A DNA stretch of 64,000 bases from JABCPE02 sp963516475 (GTDB taxonomy: Bacteria; Bacteroidota; Bacteroidia; Flavobacteriales; Weeksellaceae): contig CAUQBR010000006.1 of NCBI GenBank assembly GCA_963516475.1, positions 1 to 64,000 of the forward strand, read 5' to 3'. Position numbers and translations under genes: made by a program. Below the pieces are notes generated by a model. It was not told the origin of the DNA. It saw only the letters and a list, made by a program, of their open reading frames with translations, and did not search any database. This document shows, one piece after another, positions 25,256 through 34,075 of the stretch. Position 1 is the stretch's first letter; each line of letters starts with the position of its first letter.

Positions 25256-26382
25256 AACATGTTCTCAATTACATTTTTTATTCTCTCCAAATCTTCAGTT
25301 GTCAAATTAGACCCCGAAGGCAGACAAAGTCCATTATTAAATAAATTTTCGGCTACATTTCCTCCATAATATGGCGCATCAGCAAAGACAGGCTGTAAAT
25401 GCATCGGCTTCCAAAGTGGACGGCTTTCTATATTTTCTTCTTGTAGTTTCAAACGAAGTTGCTCTCTGTCAAAACCTGTTTTCTGCGCATCGATTGTAAT
25501 GGCAGAAAGCCAATGATTAGAGAAAAAGTCTGAATTTGGCTCTGTAAATAGCTCTATTCCGTCTATATTCTTAAATACTTCTTGATAGAAATCATGATTT
25601 TTACGGCGCTGAGAAATCCTTAAATCCAAAACTTCCATCTGCCCACGCCCTATTCCAGCTGAGATATTGCTCATTCTATAATTGTAGCCTATCTGTGAAT
25701 GCTGATAATGTGGCGCATTGTCTCTCGCCTGAGTGGATAGAAAAACTGCTTTTTCTTTGTGCTCCTGCGTTTTACATACCAGCGCTCCTCCTCCAGAAGT
25801 GGTTATTATTTTGTTTCCATTAAAACTTAAAAAAGATATTTCTCCAAAAGTTCCGCACTTTTTCCCTTTGTATGAGCTTCCGAGAGCCTCTGCTGCATCT
25901 TCTACCACTGGGATTTCATAGCGGCTGGCAACTTCTATGATTTCTTCCATTTTTGCAGGCATCCCATACAGATGCACCACTATAACGGCTTTTGGCTTCT
26001 TCCCTTTGGCTATTCTATCTTTAATGGCTGTTTCCAAAGCCACAGGACACATATTCCATGTTTCAGGCTCGGAATCCACAAAAACAGGCGTAGCTCCTTG
26101 ATAAACAATAGGATTCGCTGATGCCGCAAATGTAAAACTTTGGCAAATAACCTCATCTCCTGCCTTTACGCCTAAAATAACAAGCGCCAAATGCAGAGCC
26201 GCTGTCCCTGCTGAAACCGCCGCAACTTTCACATTTTCAGAAAGGTACTGTTCTAAATCCGTTTCAAAATTATTCACATTCGGCCCCAAAGGCGCTACCC
26301 AGTTTTGATCAAATGCTTCATTGATGTATTTTAATTCGTTTCCGCCCATATGTGGAGAGGAAAGCCATATTTTAGATTCCAT
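25252..26382 (-). CDS. DegT/DnrJ/EryC1 sugar aminotransferase (PglE-like)
   Basis: This 376-residue PLP enzyme transfers an amino group from glutamate to C4 of a nucleotide 4-keto sugar. The PLP lysine is K191 in SFNGNKIITTSGGG, with the PLP aspartate region VVEDAAEALGSSYKGK and the phosphate loop SAGTAALHLAL. The gene order aminotransferase, PglD-like acetyltransferase, PglC-like transferase matches bacillosamine gene sets and makes it the likely UDP-4-amino-sugar transaminase. Starts and stops overlap its neighbours by a few bases or are separated by 11. The precise sugar is inferred from context. Confidence 0.9.
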   Translation of the reverse strand: MESKIWLSSPHMGGNELKYINEAFDQNWVAPLGPNVNNFETDLEQYLSENVKVAAVSAGTAALHLALVILGVKAGDEVICQSFTFAASANPIVYQGATPVFVDSEPETWNMCPVALETAIKDRIAKGKKPKAVIVVHLYGMPAKMEEIIEVASRYEIPVVEDAAEALGSSYKGKKCGTFGEISFLSFNGNKIITTSGGGALVCKTQEHKEKAVFLSTQARDNAPHYQHSQIGYNYRMSNISAGIGRGQMEVLDLRISQRRKNHDFYQEVFKNIDGIELFTEPNSDFFSNHWLSAITIDAQKTGFDREQLRLKLQEENIESRPLWKPMHLQPVFADAPYYGGNVAENLFNNGLCLPSGSNLTTEDLERIKNVIENML

Positions 26383-26393
26383 AACTATCTATT

Positions 26394-26990
26394 TTACAAA
26401 TTATTATACTTTATTATTCTTGCTGGACTGCCCACAACTACTGCAAAATCAGGAACATCCTTTATGACCACTGCCCCTGCTCCTATCGTAGCCCATTTCC
26501 CTATCTTAATGCCCTGAATAACAGAAGCTCCAATTCCCACATGCGTTCCCTCTCCCACTTCTACATTTCCTGCCAAAGCTACATTGGGCGAGATGTGTGC
26601 AAAATCCGAAATTTTACAATCATGCTCCAAAACTGCACCAGTATTGATGATGCAGTGTTTTCCTATCTCTACACTTGGATTGACCGCTACATTTGCCATG
26701 ACAACTGTCCCTTCTCCTATTTTGGAATGAACCGAAATGGTGGCTGTCTTATGAACAGCGATTTGATACTGAAACTTATATTTCTCGGAAATTTTTTTTC
26801 TATTGGTATTGTTTCCCACAGAAATGATGGCTGCTTTATTTTCTCCTATCTGACTGCTGTGCTCCACACCGATACCGAAAATATTATCTGTTCTGGGATT
26901 GTCATCATATATTTTTTCCACCTGCACGCCATTTCCTTCCAAAATATCTATAATTACTTTTGCGTGTCCGCTTGCTCCAAATAATATCAT
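26394..26990 (-). CDS. Sugar 4-N-acetyltransferase (PglD-like)
   Basis: The 198-residue protein joins an N-terminal nucleotide-binding domain (MILFGASGHAKVIIDIL) to a left-handed parallel beta-helix of hexapeptide repeats (about 85-195). The catalytic histidine region GAVLEHDCKISDFAHISPN closely follows PglD, which acetylates the C4 amino group of UDP-4-amino-4,6-dideoxy-GlcNAc. It overlaps the PglC-like gene by 4 bases. Together with the aminotransferase and the PglF-like dehydratase it completes a di-N-acetyl-bacillosamine-type pathway. Confidence 0.88.
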   Translation of the reverse strand: MILFGASGHAKVIIDILEGNGVQVEKIYDDNPRTDNIFGIGVEHSSQIGENKAAIISVGNNTNRKKISEKYKFQYQIAVHKTATISVHSKIGEGTVVMANVAVNPSVEIGKHCIINTGAVLEHDCKISDFAHISPNVALAGNVEVGEGTHVGIGASVIQGIKIGKWATIGAGAVVIKDVPDFAVVVGSPARIIKYNNL

Positions 26991-27595
26991 CTCATATTTC
27001 CTTTAAATTCCTCTGATGTAGCCTGTCCCTGTTCGTTGATTCCTTCTGATTTCACAACCTTTAACACAGTCATTATCAGTATTTTAACATCCAATAAAAA
27101 ACTTACATTATCAACATACCAAACATCATATTCAAATTTCTTTTCCCAGCTTATGCTATTACGCCCATTGACCTGAGCCCATCCCGTGATGCCTGGTTTG
27201 ACCTCATTTCTTCGGCGCTGAAAATCATTATAAAGCTCCAAATACTTCGGTAAAAGCGGTCTTGGCCCTACGAGAGACATATCTCCCTTGATGACATTCA
27301 GCAGCTGTGGAATTTCATCCAAAGAGGTTTTGCGTACAAAACTGCCTATTTTAGTGAGTCTGTCTGCATCTGGCAGGAGATTTCCGTTTTCATCCTTTTT
27401 GTCAGTCATGGTTTTAAATTTGATTATTTTAAAAATCTTCCCATCCTTTCCTGGACGAAGCTGAAAAAAGAACGGTTTTCCATCATTTGCAAAAAACAAA
27501 CCTATCATAACCAGCACAAAAACAGGACTTAAAAACAAAAATCCCACAAGTGCAAGCACAAAATCTATGGCAGGCTTAATAAAATTTTTATACAT
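26987..27595 (-). CDS. Undecaprenyl phosphate glycosyl-1-phosphate transferase (PglC-like)
   Basis: This 202-residue monotopic phosphoglycosyl transferase starts the repeat unit by moving a sugar-1-phosphate from UDP to undecaprenyl phosphate at the cytoplasmic membrane face. It has a re-entrant membrane helix at the N-terminus (about 10-33), KFKTMTDKKDENG, the catalytic Asp-Glu pair in SLDEIPQLLNVIKGDMSLVG, and the PRPLLPKY and GITGWAQVNGRN motifs. Its short length marks it as PglC-type without the extra WbaP/WcaJ domains. Confidence 0.92.
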   Translation of the reverse strand: MYKNFIKPAIDFVLALVGFLFLSPVFVLVMIGLFFANDGKPFFFQLRPGKDGKIFKIIKFKTMTDKKDENGNLLPDADRLTKIGSFVRKTSLDEIPQLLNVIKGDMSLVGPRPLLPKYLELYNDFQRRRNEVKPGITGWAQVNGRNSISWEKKFEYDVWYVDNVSFLLDVKILIMTVLKVVKSEGINEQGQATSEEFKGNMR

Positions 27596-27609
27596 ATCAA
27601 AAACTGACT

Positions 27610-28779
27610 TTAAACACTTTGTAACAAACCTTCATACTCCTCCAAAAGGGCGTTCCAAACCACAGACTGTTCATACCGACTTTCTATCATTCTGCGGCTG
27701 TTTTCTTTTAGTTTAGCATATAAATTTTTGTCTTTTGCCAAAGTTAGCATTTTTTCTTTTAATTTTTCTACGTTTTTAGGCGGAATGATAAGCCCATTTT
27801 CTCCTTCTACAATGATTTCATTACAACCATTGATATCAGAAACGATGCTCGGCAGCCCCATGGTTCCTGCCTGCATGACCACATTAGGAAATCCCTCACG
27901 GTAACTTGGAAAAACTAGTGCATCAGAAATAGCAAAAAATGGACGAACATCCTGCTGAAAGCCTACAGAAATGATATCTTTATTTTGGTTTATTTCAGCC
28001 AAAGTTTCTGGATTCAAAGGATCTAAATCACTCTCCAAACCTCCTACCAAAAGGAGTTTTATACCTATCTGTTCATTATTTCCTGCTGCCTGAAGCTCGG
28101 AAAATACTTTTATCAGTTCATTTATTCCTTTGTCACTAACTATTCTTCCCACAAACACAAACACAAAATCATCAGGCTGAATGTTCAATTTCTCTCTAAG
28201 CGTAACCCTTTCTGTTTCAGTTACTTGTTCTGGACTAAAAAATGTAGTATTTATCCCATTAGAAGAACCATTAGCGATGATTTTCAGTTTATTACTTTGG
28301 GTAAAATGATTTTGCAAAATAAAATCATACAAGCCTTTGGAATTAGGATAAACCCTTGTAGCAGAGCTGTATGTGAGCTTTTCCACAAAGTTTAAAATTT
28401 TTCTTTTAATTCCTGTAGCCTCCATCAAAGGCAGCCCTGCCACGGTATGCAGACGATGCGGAACTCCTGCTAATCGCGCTGCCAGCATCCCTATAATTCC
28501 TGCTTTAGGAGTATGGGTGTGAACTATCTGTGGTTTTTCTTTTCTCAAAAAATTCCACATTTTCCAAAGCGATTTGAAGTCCTGAAAAGGCGTTATTTTA
28601 CGGGACATATTGATGGCTTCCATCACAACCCCTTCATTTTCACGAACTTCCCTTAACTCCTCTCCTTCAGAAGAAACTCCTTTCACATCAAATCCATTAG
28701 AAGCCATAAACCGCAACTGCCCTTTTAAAAGTACTTTAAAAGATATTGGCACGGTGGTTATACGAATGAGTTTTTTCAA
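27610..28779 (-). CDS. Glycosyltransferase family 4
   Basis: The 389-residue protein has a GT-B fold. The N-terminal domain contains VHTHTPKAGIIG, and the C-terminal GT4 domain has FVGRIVSDKGINELI (about 215-229) and the retaining-transferase EX7E region PSYREGFPNVVMQAGTMG (Glu and Glu). It probably adds a sugar to the lipid-linked first sugar in the cytoplasm. It starts at a TTG (28779). The following start (MKKLIRITTVPIS...) is conserved in this group and no nearby ATG would keep it, so TTG is real. Donor and linkage cannot be read. Confidence 0.9.
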   Translation of the reverse strand: MKKLIRITTVPISFKVLLKGQLRFMASNGFDVKGVSSEGEELREVRENEGVVMEAINMSRKITPFQDFKSLWKMWNFLRKEKPQIVHTHTPKAGIIGMLAARLAGVPHRLHTVAGLPLMEATGIKRKILNFVEKLTYSSATRVYPNSKGLYDFILQNHFTQSNKLKIIANGSSNGINTTFFSPEQVTETERVTLREKLNIQPDDFVFVFVGRIVSDKGINELIKVFSELQAAGNNEQIGIKLLLVGGLESDLDPLNPETLAEINQNKDIISVGFQQDVRPFFAISDALVFPSYREGFPNVVMQAGTMGLPSIVSDINGCNEIIVEGENGLIIPPKNVEKLKEKMLTLAKDKNLYAKLKENSRRMIESRYEQSVVWNALLEEYEGLLQSV

Positions 28780-28791
28780 AATATTTTATTT

Positions 28792-30684
28792 CTATTTGGT
28801 TGCTAAATATGTGTTTTTATACCACTTTTGGAAACAATAAAAAGTCCAGATTTTAAAGGAATTGTCCTCCACAGAATTCAAGTGGTTGAGAACAATTTTC
28901 TTAATATTCTGAATATCAAATATATCCTGTTCTTCTAGGAATTTATCATCTATATAGCTCAAAAGTTCGTTTCTCATCCCTTGTCTAAGCCAGTCTCCAA
29001 CAGGAACTCCGAAGCCTTTTTTAGACTTTTCCAAAAACTGATCTGGAAACTCGTTTTCAAAAGCTTTTTTCAGAATCATTTTCTTATTATTCCCTTTCAG
29101 CAGATACTCATCTGGAAGACTCAGGGTGTAATTCCAAATCTCTCTGGTCAAAAACGGAGCCCTGCATTCCATAGATGCCAACATACTCGTTCTATCCACT
29201 TTTACAATCATATCCCCTTCTAGGCTTATCAGCTTATCTACATTCCTAAAATCTGTGAGATTTTTAGGATTTGGGATTCTTTGCTGATAATACACCAAAG
29301 GATTTTTGACTCTGTCTTTTTCATTGAGATAAATGGACATTTCCTTGTCCGTGAAACCTAATTTTATAATGTTATAAAAAAAGGAATCATCATAATCTAT
29401 TGAGTTTAAAGCTTTTCTAACTTTAAATTTCAGTCCTCGCTCATCTCCTTTTTGTTTGGTCAAAGCATTTGCTACTTTCAGCACGCTTTGATGTAAGAAT
29501 CTGGGAACCAGACTTGTATATTTTTGGTTAATTCCTCCGATTAAATATTTATTATACCCTCCGAAAACCTCATCGCCTCCATCTCCTGTAAGGGCAACTT
29601 TCACATAATCAGCTGTTTTAGAAGCGACTATATAACTCGGAAGAGCTGATGAATCCGCAAAAGGCTCATCAAAATTCAGCAGAATCTCATCCAAATGAGA
29701 GGTCAAATCCTTCTCAGAAATCACGAATTCATGGTGGTTACTACCGATAAGATTCGCCACAAGCCTTGATTTTTCGGTTTCATCAAAAGATTTTTTATCA
29801 AAACCGATGGAAAAAGTATCTATTTTACTATCGGACTGCTTTGATAAACAAAGACTTATAATAGAAGAATCCACTCCTCCCGACAGGAAAGCCCCCAGCG
29901 AAACATCCGAAACACTGCGAGAACTTACACTTTCTTCAACTAATTTTCTTACATTTTTCTTAGCTTCATCAAAACTAATTTGCTGTTTTTCAATCTTTTC
30001 TGAATGAATTTCATGAATTTTAAGCGCATTAGTACTTACATCATATTCTATGAAACTATTGGACTCTAACTTACTGATTCCCTTGTATATAGTAAAAGGA
30101 GCTGGGATATAGGTCAACTGAAAATAGAGATTCAGCCCCGTGTTGTCAATTTCTGGTTTTTTATCCAAAACGGAAATAATGGATTTCAGTTCTGATGCCC
30201 AGATTAGACCTTTTTCAGAATGTTGGTAATGCAGTGGCTTGTCACCGAAAAAGTCTCGAGCGATGAAAATTTTACCCAAAATTTTATCATAAATAGCAAA
30301 AGCAAACACACCGTCAAGCATCTTAAAAGCCTCTAAACCAAAACATTGATAGAGTTTTAGCACGACTTCCGCAGGAGAAGAAGTATGAAAAGCGAAACCT
30401 TTCTGAATGAGTATTTTTTTCAGTTCTTCGGAATTGTAAATCTGACCATTAAAAACAATGACCTTGCTCTTATCTTTGGTAAAAATCGGTTGTTTCCCAG
30501 TGGATAAATCAACGATGGAAAGCCTTATCATGGCGAAAGCTATCGTTTTGTCTTCCAAATACTCTACGAAAAAACCATCTTCATCAGGCCCCCGATGAAT
30601 GATTTTTTGGTTCATTTTTTCTATAATGCTCTGAACATCTGTGTTTTCTGCATTTTTATACACCAGTCCATTGATACCGCACAT
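28792..30684 (-). CDS. asnB: Glutamine-hydrolysing asparagine synthase-type amidotransferase
   Basis: The 630-residue AsnB-type enzyme has an N-terminal class II glutaminase domain with Cys2 (MCGINGLVYK) and the RLSIVDLSTGKQP segment, then an ATP-pyrophosphatase synthetase domain with SGGVDSS (about residue 268) and TGDGGDE. In polysaccharide clusters such enzymes usually amidate uronic acids or add an amide to the glycan rather than make free asparagine. It lies 3 bases downstream of a glycosyltransferase gene in the same operon, which supports that role. Free asparagine synthesis is the alternative. Confidence 0.88.
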   Translation of the reverse strand: MCGINGLVYKNAENTDVQSIIEKMNQKIIHRGPDEDGFFVEYLEDKTIAFAMIRLSIVDLSTGKQPIFTKDKSKVIVFNGQIYNSEELKKILIQKGFAFHTSSPAEVVLKLYQCFGLEAFKMLDGVFAFAIYDKILGKIFIARDFFGDKPLHYQHSEKGLIWASELKSIISVLDKKPEIDNTGLNLYFQLTYIPAPFTIYKGISKLESNSFIEYDVSTNALKIHEIHSEKIEKQQISFDEAKKNVRKLVEESVSSRSVSDVSLGAFLSGGVDSSIISLCLSKQSDSKIDTFSIGFDKKSFDETEKSRLVANLIGSNHHEFVISEKDLTSHLDEILLNFDEPFADSSALPSYIVASKTADYVKVALTGDGGDEVFGGYNKYLIGGINQKYTSLVPRFLHQSVLKVANALTKQKGDERGLKFKVRKALNSIDYDDSFFYNIIKLGFTDKEMSIYLNEKDRVKNPLVYYQQRIPNPKNLTDFRNVDKLISLEGDMIVKVDRTSMLASMECRAPFLTREIWNYTLSLPDEYLLKGNNKKMILKKAFENEFPDQFLEKSKKGFGVPVGDWLRQGMRNELLSYIDDKFLEEQDIFDIQNIKKIVLNHLNSVEDNSFKIWTFYCFQKWYKNTYLATK

Positions 30685-30687
30685 AAT

Positions 30688-31716
30688 CTATATATTGTTT
30701 TTTAATAGTTCTACATATTTTTTGCCCCAAACTTGATAAGAATAGCTCTCTTCGGCTCTTTTTCTCCCTGCTTGTCCCATTTTTTGGCGAAGTTCAAAAC
30801 TCTCCAACAGAAGGGACAATTTCTCATACCATTCATCCTCGCTCTCTGCTGTGAAACCTACATCACTGGTCACAATGTCCCTATTCGCAGGTAGTGGAGA
30901 TGCCACCACAGGAATACCGCTAGCCATGTATTGGATAAGTTTGAAACCGCATTTTCCCATTTCCCAATAGCTGTTTTCCAAGGGCATGATGCCTATGGTA
31001 CTCTCGGCCAAGTCTTTATTTTCTGTTTGAGCATTCCAATTCTCAAATTTAGTTTTAATTCTTTTATCCAGCTCTACTTTTCCACCGATAACTTTTAAAG
31101 TGAAATCATATTTTTCGGAAAGCCTTCCGAGGGCTTTATCCACCAATTTAAAATGTTTCGTCGTAGAAGGAGAACCCATCCAGACTATTTCCTTGGCATC
31201 GTTTTCTTTTTGAAGACCACAAAGAGGGTATTTATCCAAGTCGATTACCGTCGGAAGAAAAATGAGTTTTCCCTGAAATTCAGAAATATACCAGTGATTT
31301 CCCACGGTGACAAATTTCGCTAATTTCATCAGCTCTGGAATTTTGTTCTGCAAACTCGTTCCTGCATAATTTGCAGAGATATTATCATCAAAATCAAGGC
31401 TGAAAGATTTTATTTTCTTTAAAAAGAACAATTCAAAACTCAGTGGAAGTTTTGGGAAAAGCTCGTATTCTATGACTACATGGTCGTATTTCTTTGCATG
31501 GAAAAACAAATAAAAAACTCTCTTTACCATACACCAAAGCGCCACCATGTTTTTCATCAGAGCATTACCATGCAGGTATCTGAAATACAAATCGTTAAAC
31601 AATGGCGAATAGGAAACCTCTACGCCCTCTTTCTCAAACCATTTTTTATAGTTATAAGAACGATAGCGAGAGCTGGCACCTTTACTCGTGTATTTGGTCA
31701 GAAATAGAATTTTCAT
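30688..31716 (-). CDS. Glycosyltransferase (GT4-like) of the polysaccharide operon
   Basis: This 342-residue protein resembles GT-B transferases. The N-terminus (MKILFLTKYTSKGASSRYRSYNY) binds acceptor in related enzymes, and the C-terminal domain has KCGFKLIQYMASGIPVVASP, a donor-sugar motif, and a helix with GRKRAEESYSYQVWG. The gene overlaps the upstream polymerase gene by 35 bases. The donor is unknown. Similarity is clearest in the C-terminal half. Confidence 0.8.
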   Translation of the reverse strand: MKILFLTKYTSKGASSRYRSYNYKKWFEKEGVEVSYSPLFNDLYFRYLHGNALMKNMVALWCMVKRVFYLFFHAKKYDHVVIEYELFPKLPLSFELFFLKKIKSFSLDFDDNISANYAGTSLQNKIPELMKLAKFVTVGNHWYISEFQGKLIFLPTVIDLDKYPLCGLQKENDAKEIVWMGSPSTTKHFKLVDKALGRLSEKYDFTLKVIGGKVELDKRIKTKFENWNAQTENKDLAESTIGIMPLENSYWEMGKCGFKLIQYMASGIPVVASPLPANRDIVTSDVGFTAESEDEWYEKLSLLLESFELRQKMGQAGRKRAEESYSYQVWGKKYVELLKNNI

Positions 31717-32863
31717 AGAATGAGTTTCTGCTGTTTTTTACAATAAAAAATAAAATTAAGAAAAATGGGAATATCATAATCTTCTGTCTCATCGAAATCC
31801 CAAAATTAGCAAGTGTATAAGCCAAAGGAAGTGTACATGCCAATATGATTCCTATATAACTCCACAAGATATAATTTGTCTTAATTTTATCAAATAACAA
31901 TCCTTTAATTATGATGAAAAAGATGTACAGCCAAACTAAATTTTCCAAAGCAGAAATCAAAAACATTGGATCTCGGGCTTCAAAAACAAAAGGTCTGAAC
32001 ATGTAGCTGAACCATTTTACAACTAAATTACTGTCTTTCAGGTCTATTCCCGCCCCTCCTTCTACATTGGCATTCATAGAACTCTGTAATTTTCCTTCTA
32101 TATCGTTGATGTTGGTAACTGCTATTTCCTTTAAAAAGAAAGGAATAAGAAACAGCAAAGCTCCTAAAACAAGCCCAGCAAAAACGAATTTGGTCTGTGT
32201 TTTTATCTTTTTATTGGTAAAAACATAGCTGACCCCTCCTCCCACTAATACAAAAATAAGAACATGAAGCCTAATAAACCCGATCAATATCAATGGCAAA
32301 ATATAATGACTCTTTGGTTTATCAAAATAAATATTATAACACAAGCAGCACATAGCATAGAACATGAGGGCATCTTTCCCAAGAGAAACTGTCCAAAAAT
32401 GAACACCTATAAGTAATAAGAAAAAATACCAACCTTTGTAGTCTTTATGAGTAATATTAATAATAATTTTAAATAATTTCAAGCAGCCTAAATAGGAAAT
32501 GAAAGAAAAGACCAAAAAACATCCCAAAAACGATAACTGAAGCCACTGAACCAGCATGTAATTCAAAAAGACAATAAAAGATGTTCCATTAGAAAGATAA
32601 GACAATCCCCAATCTGTTATATATGTGGATTCCCAGTAGTAATATTTAGCATCTGCAGAACCACTTATCACAAAACTATATGAAATAAATGTCACGAAAA
32701 AATGCATAAGTCCCATCAAAAGGGAAAAAAATCCTATTTTTCGGTCTATTTTGATGTAAATAGAAAATTGTCTCAATATAAATAAGACATAAATAAGTGT
32801 TAATACTAAATCTAGTAAGTTAGTCTGACTATATAATTCACTATGTATAGATGGCGTTTTCAT
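31682..32863 (-). CDS. Putative polysaccharide polymerase (Wzy/EpsG-like)
   Basis: The 393-residue protein is very hydrophobic, with about ten predicted transmembrane helices and a larger extracytoplasmic loop (about 250-290, with NDIEGKLQSSMNANVEGG). This is the architecture of Wzy and EpsG polymerases, which join lipid-linked repeat units in the periplasm. Sequence is poorly conserved in such proteins, so the call rests on topology and position between flippase and glycosyltransferase. It overlaps the flippase gene by 4 bases. Confidence 0.7.
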   Translation of the reverse strand: MKTPSIHSELYSQTNLLDLVLTLIYVLFILRQFSIYIKIDRKIGFFSLLMGLMHFFVTFISYSFVISGSADAKYYYWESTYITDWGLSYLSNGTSFIVFLNYMLVQWLQLSFLGCFLVFSFISYLGCLKLFKIIINITHKDYKGWYFFLLLIGVHFWTVSLGKDALMFYAMCCLCYNIYFDKPKSHYILPLILIGFIRLHVLIFVLVGGGVSYVFTNKKIKTQTKFVFAGLVLGALLFLIPFFLKEIAVTNINDIEGKLQSSMNANVEGGAGIDLKDSNLVVKWFSYMFRPFVFEARDPMFLISALENLVWLYIFFIIIKGLLFDKIKTNYILWSYIGIILACTLPLAYTLANFGISMRQKIMIFPFFLILFFIVKNSRNSFYENSISDQIHE

Positions 32864-34062
32864 TTTTTATTTTGTAATCTTAAAATCAAGAAAACCAGCA
32901 TCTGTATAGGAACACAACAAACCATATATCTACCCATCCCTAAAAAAGGAATCATCAGCAAAAAAACAATTCCTATACCACTACTAATCACTAGATTTTT
33001 AACCAATATATTTACTTCGTTTTTCTTTAAATACCCCAATGTAACCATATTCACAAAAACAGCCAATACAGAAACTATAAGGTAAGAAATAACATAAACT
33101 ATATCCAAATCCGTTTCGCCACTCCAAATCAGCATATAAACACAAAGAGCAACAGACATTCCCACTCCATAAAGCACCAAAATCCATTTGTATTTATCCA
33201 AAACCGCTATCAGCCCTTCCCTGCTTTCTATAATCAAATACGGTGCATACATAAATGACAACGAAACCAAAACTCCTGAAACCAGCTCTGGGAATTTGGA
33301 TAAAAACAAAATCTGCTGAATATCCTGCCCTGCAATCCCAAAAAACACCAATAAAACAGCTCCAAGTGAAATAATAATTTGGTCTATTTTAAATAAACTA
33401 AAATTCAATATCTGCTGGATTCCCAAACTAAACGGAACTTCCAGCTTTATCAGTTCCATATTTTCTGCCTTCTTCTTTTTCATGATGAAAATCCATGAAA
33501 GCAAAAACCTCAGAAAAATACACGCCACATATAGCGCTATCATTTGCCCATAGCTGTATTCAAAGAAAAGCGAACTGACAAGAAGAATTCCAAAAAAAAG
33601 AGGATAAGCCGCTATATTCGCAAAGAGCGCATAGTTATAGTGCTTCATCACATTCATCTGGACAATAGCTACCACACTATAAACATCAAATACTATTATG
33701 CAAAAAATAACAAATGCATAGGTATAATCATACATTATCGCATAAACACCCGCACACAGAATAGATAATAGAATTCCCTTTTTTTTTATGTATTCCAATG
33801 GATCATACACACTATTGGAATCTCCTATCATTTTTGCAAAAACCAAACTATCCAGCCCATATTTGGAAATGGTAATTCCTATTATTTGGAACTGAATAAA
33901 AAGAAGTATCTTGACTGACAGCTCATTAGATATATAACCAAATTTACCCGAAGACAGCAGCACAAATCCCAATGAAGTAAGAAGCCCTGACCCTAATAAT
34001 TTGACTATTACAGGGAAATATTGTTTATACTTATCTATTATCCTTATCGCATGCCGATACAT
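32860..34062 (-). CDS. Putative polysaccharide flippase (Wzx-like)
   Basis: The 400-residue protein has about twelve hydrophobic helices and the MATE-type layout of Wzx proteins, which move lipid-linked repeat units across the inner membrane. Typical elements are the N-terminal helix pair with GSGLLTSLGFVLLSS and a central FSLFKIDQIIIS segment (a lysine/aspartate-containing helix near 228-240). It lies between wzc and the polymerase gene. The call combines topology and context. Confidence 0.72.
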   Translation of the reverse strand: MYRHAIRIIDKYKQYFPVIVKLLGSGLLTSLGFVLLSSGKFGYISNELSVKILLFIQFQIIGITISKYGLDSLVFAKMIGDSNSVYDPLEYIKKKGILLSILCAGVYAIMYDYTYAFVIFCIIVFDVYSVVAIVQMNVMKHYNYALFANIAAYPLFFGILLVSSLFFEYSYGQMIALYVACIFLRFLLSWIFIMKKKKAENMELIKLEVPFSLGIQQILNFSLFKIDQIIISLGAVLLVFFGIAGQDIQQILFLSKFPELVSGVLVSLSFMYAPYLIIESREGLIAVLDKYKWILVLYGVGMSVALCVYMLIWSGETDLDIVYVISYLIVSVLAVFVNMVTLGYLKKNEVNILVKNLVISSGIGIVFLLMIPFLGMGRYMVCCVPIQMLVFLILRLQNKK

Positions 34063-34075
34063 AAGTTGTCATTTG

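Noticed and set aside
26541..26984. 147-residue reading frame on the plus strand
   Set aside because: It is antisense to the PglD-like hexapeptide-repeat gene, and the repeats of that gene produce the open frame.
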